Below are positions 8,404 through 12,228 of a DNA stretch of 12,228 bases, one piece after another (positions within the stretch are counted from its first letter, which is position 1; each line of letters begins with the position of its first letter). Where the stretch lies: the NCBI GenBank assembly GCA_945878385.1, contig CAMCTE010000063.1, forward strand, positions 1 to 12,228, read 5' to 3'. Source of the DNA: Azohydromonas lata NBRC 102462. Its GTDB lineage: Bacteria > Pseudomonadota > Gammaproteobacteria > Burkholderiales > Burkholderiaceae_C. The position numbers and the translations under genes were made by a program. Under the pieces are notes generated by a model. That model was not told the origin of the DNA, did not search any database, and saw only the letters and a list, made by a program, of their open reading frames with translations.

Positions 8404-10178
8404 CATGCGATGCCCGGGTTGCCCTGCACACCCATCAGCTTGGGCGTGTTGATCTTGCGCGCTTTCACGCGCCCACCCTGCTGGCCCTTGAGCCACTGTT
8501 CCACCAACTCCCACACCGGCTTGTTGCCGGCGCGTGAGGCTTCTTCGGCCACCGGCGCCCAGCCGGCCACCTTGTAGGTTTTGCCGGCCTCGATGGGCTT
8601 GCCGCGCAGGCGCATCTCGCTGATTCGGCCGCCCATCTTTTCGCCCGGGGTGCAGGTGTAGGTCAGCCCCCCCACGCGCACCATGTCCCCGCCCTGCTGG
8701 TACTAGGGGTCGGGGTTAATGAGGTTGTCGGCCACATCTTCGAGGATGGTCTTGATCGTCTCGCCGCTCATGTTGGTGAGCGTGGCGTACGGGTAGGTGA
8801 TGGCCAACTGGTCCATCATCAGTTCGCGCGTGATCACATCGCCCGGCAGCAGCGAAGTGCCCCAGCGGAAGCCCGGCGAGAAGGCCATGTCGGCACCCTG
8901 CACATCCATCAGCGCATCACAGATCAGTTGGTCCCAACTGCCGTTGAAGTTGCCGCGGCGGTAGAGCAGGCCGTCGGTCACGGCCAGTCGTTCAGCAAGC
9001 TTGGCCTCATAGGGCGCACGGATCTTGGTGATCAAGGCGTCCATCGCTGGGTCGGCCTTGAGCTGATTGGCAAACACGGGCAGCAGGCGATAGCGGAAGT
9101 CGGTGACCTTGCCGCCCTTCACCTCGAAGTCCATCACGCCCAGGAACTTGCCGTTGCTGCCGGCGTTGGTCACCAGCGTGGTGCCGCCCGGGTTCTTCAC
9201 CGGAATGGCCACCGGCACGCCGTCGTGCGTGTGCCCGCCCAGAATGGCATCGATGCCGCGCACGCGGCTGGCCATCTTCAGGTCCACATCCATGCCGTTG
9301 TGCGACAGCAGCACCACGACCTGCGCGCCTTGGGCCCGCGCCTCGTCCACCACCTTCTGCATGTTGGCGTCCTGGATGCCAAAGCTCCAGTCGGCCACCA
9401 TGTAGCGCGGGTTGGCAATCGGCGTGTAGGGGAAGGCCTGGCCCACGATGGCCACCGGCACGCCGTTGATGGGACGGATCACATAGGGCTTGAAGACCGC
9501 ATCATCGAAGTCGGTCGTGCGCACGTTCTGAGCCACGAAGTCCACCTTCTGCGCACCGCCGGGCGTGCCCGGCGCGGATTGGCCATTGAAGTCCTTCTCG
9601 ATGATCTCCTGCACCCGCTTCATGCCGTAAGTGAACTCCCAGTGGCCGGTCATCACATCCACGGTGAGCAGCTTGCAGGCGTCCACCATGTCCTGCGCAT
9701 TCGTCCACAGCGAGGTGGCCGAGCCCTGCCAGGTGTCGCCCCCGTCCAGCAGCAGCGCGCCCGGCCGGCTGGCCTTGAGTTGTTTGACCAGAGTAGCCAA
9801 GTGCGCGAAGCCGCCCACCTTGCCGTAGCGGCGCGCAGCGGTTTCGAAGTCCAAGTAGGTGTAAGCATGGGCCTGCGGGGTGCCGGCTGGAATGCCCGCC
9901 GCCTTCAGTAAGCGCTCACCAACCAAGTGAGGGAGGTTGCCGTTCATCGAGCCCACGCCCATGTTCACGCTGGGTTCGCGGAAGTGGATGGGTTTGAGCT
10001 GCGCGTGGCAATCGGTCATGTGCAGCAGGCTCACATTGCCAAAGGGGGCCATGTCGTACAGGCCCCCGGGGGCGGTGCCGGCGGTTTGCGCATCGGCCTG
10101 CGCATGGCGCCCGAGCGCCATGCCCGCCACACCGGCGGCGGCCAGCACCTGAAGGAATTCGCGCTTGCTCAAGCTCAT
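8403..10178 (-). pseudogene. soxB: soxB, sulfate thiol esterase, interrupted by in-frame TAG at codon 492
   Basis: SoxB is the periplasmic dimanganese hydrolase that releases sulfate from S-sulfonated SoxY. The N-terminal 491 codons hold the metal and active-site residues: D56 and H58 (TDCHAQ), D148 (GGDTWQG), H179 (TGHWEFTYG), H293 (LSHNGMD), H316 and H318 (GGHTHDG). The reading NPDP is then followed by TAG (8705-8703). The same frame continues without shift as YQQGGDMVRVGGLTYTC through NTPKLMGVQGNPGIA to a TGA at 8403: 99 more residues, a normal SoxB C-terminus. Homologues have, from memory, NPDPYYQQGGD, so TAG replaces a Tyr codon by one base change. Possible explanations are a recent nonsense mutation, a sequencing error, readthrough, or restart at ATG 8684. 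The leader is MSLSKREFLQ, a Tat-like signal with KR in place of RR. The ribosome binding site is weak. It is last in the sox set, 67 bases after soxX. Confidence 0.9.
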
Positions 10179-10207
10179 AAATAAGTTCTCACTGATGTAT
10201 TGATTTG

Positions 10208-10243
10208 AAAAATGGGGTCAGACCCCATTTCTCGTCTGACCCC
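10208..10243 (-). promoter_or_regulatory. REP-like element with terminator-like hairpin between soxX and soxB
   Basis: AAATGGGGTC (10210-10219), A, GACCCCATTT (10221-10230) is a perfect dyad. Read on the soxB strand, it gives an AAATGGGG/CCCCATTT stem with a TCTGA loop, ending in five T (10212-10208), like an intrinsic terminator. A nearby TCTGACCCC (10235-10243) can instead pair with GGGGTCAGA (10214-10222). From memory, GGGGTCAGACCCC-type palindromes are frequent dispersed repeats in betaproteobacteria, so this may be a REP element that landed in the operon. Confidence 0.65.
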
Positions 10244-10245
10244 GC

Positions 10246-10944
10246 TTATTGGGCGTTCACCGGGGATTTGGGGTCGAGCAACAGCGCCATCACATGGCGG
10301 ATCTGGTCTTCGCTGAGCAGCTTGGCATGGCCGAAGCGCGGCATGCCCGAGCAGGCCATGTAGGCGTTGCTGTTCCAGATCTTGGCCCAGGTGTACTTCA
10401 GGATGGGCTCGGCGGCCGCGCTGTTGGGGTCGGTCACGCCGCGCAGCTTGCCGTATTGGTAGAGGCTGGGCCCAATGGTGCCGTAGCTGATCTCGGCCTT
10501 GCTGATCTGGTGGCAGTTGTAGCACTGGGCTCCGTTGCCCTTGGTGTCGGCACTGGCGTCGGTCCAGGTCATGCCGCGGCCGTTCTGCGCCAGTTTTTCG
10601 CCTTCACGCCAATCGCCCAGGTACTGCCCGGCGGCCGGCCACTTCACCGTGGCCATGGCCTCCTGCATCACCTTCTGCATGGTCTCGGGCGGGGGCATCT
10701 TGTCGGATGAACAGGCCGATTGCGCAAGGTCTTGCTGGATGCGGTCGACCTTGGCGATGCCCTGATCGCGGAAGGCCACCTTGATCATCGCGTTGGCCTG
10801 CGCGTCCAGTTCCTGTGGCGAAGGCAAGGAGGCGCACCCCACGGTGGTGAAGGCCGCCGTGGCAGCCGCCGCCCACAGGGACGTGGTGCGCAGAGTGGGG
10901 CGTGGTGTGGCGGCTTGAATAGCCTTGACGATGGTATTCAACAT
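10246..10944 (-). CDS. soxX: SoxX, monohaem cytochrome c of the SoxAX complex
   Basis: A 232-residue exported cytochrome that pairs with SoxA to attach thiosulfate oxidatively to SoxY and takes the electrons. It has haem motif CYNCH (141-145) and axial Met201 in ACSGMPRFGH, a strongly SoxX-like ending, followed by LLSEDQIRHVMALLLDP. The ~100 residues between the signal region and haem domain (PSPQELDAQANAMIKVAF onward) make it longer than minimal SoxX proteins; C78 and C198 might bridge. The N-terminus is hydrophobic from about residue 22 and ends near TVGCASL, where Cys37 could be lipidated, although Thr at -3 is atypical. ATG 10944 is chosen because GGAG lies 8 bases upstream; the open frame extends to 11010 inside soxA. 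It sits 22 bases after soxA. Confidence 0.92.
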   Translation of the reverse strand: MLNTIVKAIQAATPRPTLRTTSLWAAAATAAFTTVGCASLPSPQELDAQANAMIKVAFRDQGIAKVDRIQQDLAQSACSSDKMPPPETMQKVMQEAMATVKWPAAGQYLGDWREGEKLAQNGRGMTWTDASADTKGNGAQCYNCHQISKAEISYGTIGPSLYQYGKLRGVTDPNSAAAEPILKYTWAKIWNSNAYMACSGMPRFGHAKLLSEDQIRHVMALLLDPKSPVNAQ

Positions 10945-10966
10945 GGTCTGCTCTCCTGCTTGGGGT

Positions 10967-11770
10967 TCAGCGCTTGATGGCCGGCGCGATGGACTCGGCG
11001 CCCTTGGCATTCACGCCCATGTACACGCCCAGCGCCACCGTGAGGTCAGAGGCGAAGCCGGGGTAGGGGAAGCGCTGCTGGCGGTAACAATCGTTCAGGC
11101 GGAACTGCATGCTCCACATGGCGCCCTGGCTCACGCGGTAGGCCGGCCAGGCCGCGAAGCCGATGCCGTCACCGGGGTTCTTGGTGAGGTTGGGCAGTTC
11201 CTGCAGGCGAATGCGCTTGCCGTCAGAGGCGTGGCAAGAGGCGCAGGAGAAATCCATCGGCCCGCCGCGAAAGAAGAAGGCGCGCTTGCCCAGTTCGTAG
11301 AAGCGCTGCTCTTCCAGGTGAGCCTGCGGCAGGTTGAACTTCTGGCCGCGGGACTCGGCGGCCACCCAGGTGGCCAGCGCGGTCACATTGGCCATTTCGC
11401 CACGGCCGAAGGGGGTCTTGATGATTTCCTCGGCATTGAAGCCCTGCAGGTTGGCCATGCAGGTCACCAGGCGGCTTTCGACATCCTGCACCTTGCCGGT
11501 GTCGGCGAAGTAGCGCGGCAACTGCACCCAGGCGCCCTTGACCACGCCAGGGCCCAGGCCCAGGTCGCACTTCTCAAGGCTGGCCTTTTTGGGCCCGCGC
11601 GCCTGCTTCCACAGGTCTTCGCCCTTGGCCTCGAAGAGCTCGGCCGGGTTGCCGTCTTCGAGCATCTTGCGGTATTCGGCAATGCCGTCGGCAGTGGATT
11701 TGGCTTGGGCCGCAACGAGCAGGGGTGCGGCACAAACGGCGGCCACCAGGGCCTTGAGGATGGGCTTCAT
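10967..11770 (-). CDS. soxA: SoxA, catalytic cytochrome c of the SoxAX complex
   Basis: A 267-residue periplasmic subunit holding the catalytic haem of SoxAX. The signal peptide ends near VAAQA (about residue 22). The catalytic haem is bound by CASCH (176-180). Cys228 in NDCYRQQRFP is the axial Cys that becomes a persulfide during thiosulfate coupling. The place of the N-terminal haem of dihaem SoxA proteins is taken by C68 (EKCDLG) and C104 (LVTCMA), presumably a disulfide, so this is the monohaem type. ATG 11770 is chosen because AGGAG lies 7 bases upstream and the signal peptide follows; the frame is open further upstream into soxZ. It starts 25 bases after the soxZ stop and is co-directional with soxX. 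Confidence 0.94.
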   Translation of the reverse strand: MKPILKALVAAVCAAPLLVAAQAKSTADGIAEYRKMLEDGNPAELFEAKGEDLWKQARGPKKASLEKCDLGLGPGVVKGAWVQLPRYFADTGKVQDVESRLVTCMANLQGFNAEEIIKTPFGRGEMANVTALATWVAAESRGQKFNLPQAHLEEQRFYELGKRAFFFRGGPMDFSCASCHASDGKRIRLQELPNLTKNPGDGIGFAAWPAYRVSQGAMWSMQFRLNDCYRQQRFPYPGFASDLTVALGVYMGVNAKGAESIAPAIKR

Positions 11771-11795
11771 GGAGGGGCTCCTGGGTTCGGCTCGG

Positions 11796-12107
11796 TCAGC
11801 TGACCGTTGCTTCGTCGGTGCGCTTGTCGCCTTTGTTGTCGGTCCAAGTGACGGCAATCTTGTCGCCGGCCTTGGCGCCCTTCACGTTGAACTGCAGAAA
11901 GGGGTTCTTCGACACCGCCGGGCCCCACTGGGCCGAAAAGACGGGCTTGCCGTTGTGGCTGGCGCTGACATCCTGGATGAACCAAGCCGGAATGGTCTTG
12001 CCGGCGGAATCCTTGCGCTGGCCGGTTTCCATTTCGTGGCTCATGAGAACGCGGACGGTGGCCTTGTCGCCGGCGGCTTGGGCGCGAATGCGCATGGGGT
12101 CTGCCAT
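11796..12107 (-). CDS. soxZ: SoxZ, sulfur carrier subunit
   Basis: A 103-residue Ig-like beta-sandwich protein that forms a heterodimer with SoxY and presents its cysteine arm to SoxAX and SoxB. Family signs are the MADPMRIRA start, VRVLMSHEMETGQRKD (18-33), IPAWFIQDV (39-47) and the FSAQWGPAVSKNPFLQF segment (57-73). It has no cysteine and no signal peptide, as usual; it is exported with SoxY, which carries the Tat signal. ATG 12107 has AGGAG 7 bases upstream; the frame is open to 12215 but that part lies over the soxY-soxZ gap. soxY precedes it by 95 bases, an unusually long gap for this pair. Confidence 0.95.
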   Translation of the reverse strand: MADPMRIRAQAAGDKATVRVLMSHEMETGQRKDSAGKTIPAWFIQDVSASHNGKPVFSAQWGPAVSKNPFLQFNVKGAKAGDKIAVTWTDNKGDKRTDEATVS

Positions 12108-12129
12108 GTTGGGCTCCTGAAACTTTTGA

Positions 12130-12142
12130 GTTCGATTCGAAC
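12130..12142. repeat. Short perfect inverted repeat upstream of soxZ
   Basis: GTTCGA-T-TCGAAC is a 6-1-6 dyad 23 bases upstream of the soxZ start and directly abutting the 11-base tandem repeat. It could be a protein site or a weak hairpin; nothing else supports a function. Confidence 0.4.
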
Positions 12143-12185
12143 GGGGCGTGTTGGGGGCGTGTTGGGGGCGTGTTGGGGGCGTGTT
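12143..12185 (+). repeat. 11-base tandem repeat, G-quadruplex pattern, in soxY-soxZ gap
   Basis: GGGGCGTGTTG is repeated 3.9 times without error. The plus strand, which is the template strand for the sox genes, therefore has four runs of four to five G separated by three identical 6-base CGTGTT loops. This meets the usual G-quadruplex rule (runs of at least three G, loops of one to seven). The unit is not a multiple of three and it lies outside genes. Confidence 0.85.
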
Positions 12186-12202
12186 CGGCGTAGGGGCCGC
12201 GA

Positions 12203-12228
12203 TCAGCCGCCGCAACCGCCCAGCGTGA
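12203..12228 (-). CDS. soxY: SoxY, sulfur carrier protein (3' end only)
   Basis: Only the last eight codons are in the window: the minus strand reads TLGGCGG, then TGA. GGCGG is the swinging arm that ends SoxY, and its Cys is the covalent attachment point for sulfur intermediates of the Sox cycle. Position directly upstream of soxZ supports the call. The gene continues beyond the right edge. The gap to soxZ is 95 bases and holds the repeat. Confidence 0.85.

Noticed and set aside
8403..8684. Separate small gene beginning at ATG 8684
   Set aside because: It is the in-frame C-terminal part of soxB, continuous through the TAG codon; independent restart is possible but it is not a distinct gene.
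8703..8705. TAG as a genome-wide sense codon
   Set aside because: TAG ends arsR, the S9 peptidase and the small cytochrome at natural protein ends in this same window.

Overview
The window is GC-rich, densely packed and has few gaps. Gene content and order fit a sulfur-oxidising betaproteobacterium of the Burkholderiales type. The soxY-Z-A-X-B order and the neighbouring flavocytochrome c genes are typical of that group. This is inferred from gene content; no marker gene is present.

Layout from left to right. (1) 2-832 (+) is the 3' part of an osmoprotectant-type ABC transporter gene. The tail of a substrate-binding domain runs into a permease domain. (2) 6058-878 (-) is a compact same-strand set: an ArsR-family repressor with a perfect palindrome over its start codon, a Tat-exported metallo-beta-lactamase-fold hydrolase of SoxH type, an S9 prolyl-oligopeptidase lipoprotein overlapping it by one base, and a gamma-glutamyltransferase-family enzyme. 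(3) 6525-6160 (-) encodes a small exported c-type cytochrome with a proline-rich tail. Across a 168-base gap, and divergent from it, lies fccA-fccB (+), the sulfide dehydrogenase flavocytochrome c. (4) A strong hairpin terminator at 8378-8403 separates fccB from the convergent sox genes. (5) 12228-8403 (-) holds the end of soxY, then soxZ, soxA, soxX and soxB.

How they work together: SoxYZ carries the sulfur substrate on the SoxY C-terminal cysteine. SoxAX couples thiosulfate to it oxidatively. SoxB releases sulfate hydrolytically. FccAB oxidises sulfide and passes electrons to cytochrome c. The SoxH-like hydrolase and the ArsR regulator tie the left-hand operon loosely to sulfur metabolism, although its peptidase and transferase are not classical Sox parts. 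soxCD is not in the window and could lie upstream of soxY.

Points of most interest: soxB, normally essential for the pathway, has an in-frame TAG that cuts off a still-intact 99-residue C-terminus. The soxX-soxB gap contains a terminator-like hairpin with a competing alternative pairing. The soxY-soxZ gap contains an 11-base tandem repeat that fits a G-quadruplex pattern. The arsR start codon lies inside a perfect 9-1-9 palindrome and has no visible ribosome binding site. No stretch over 300 bases lacks a gene.
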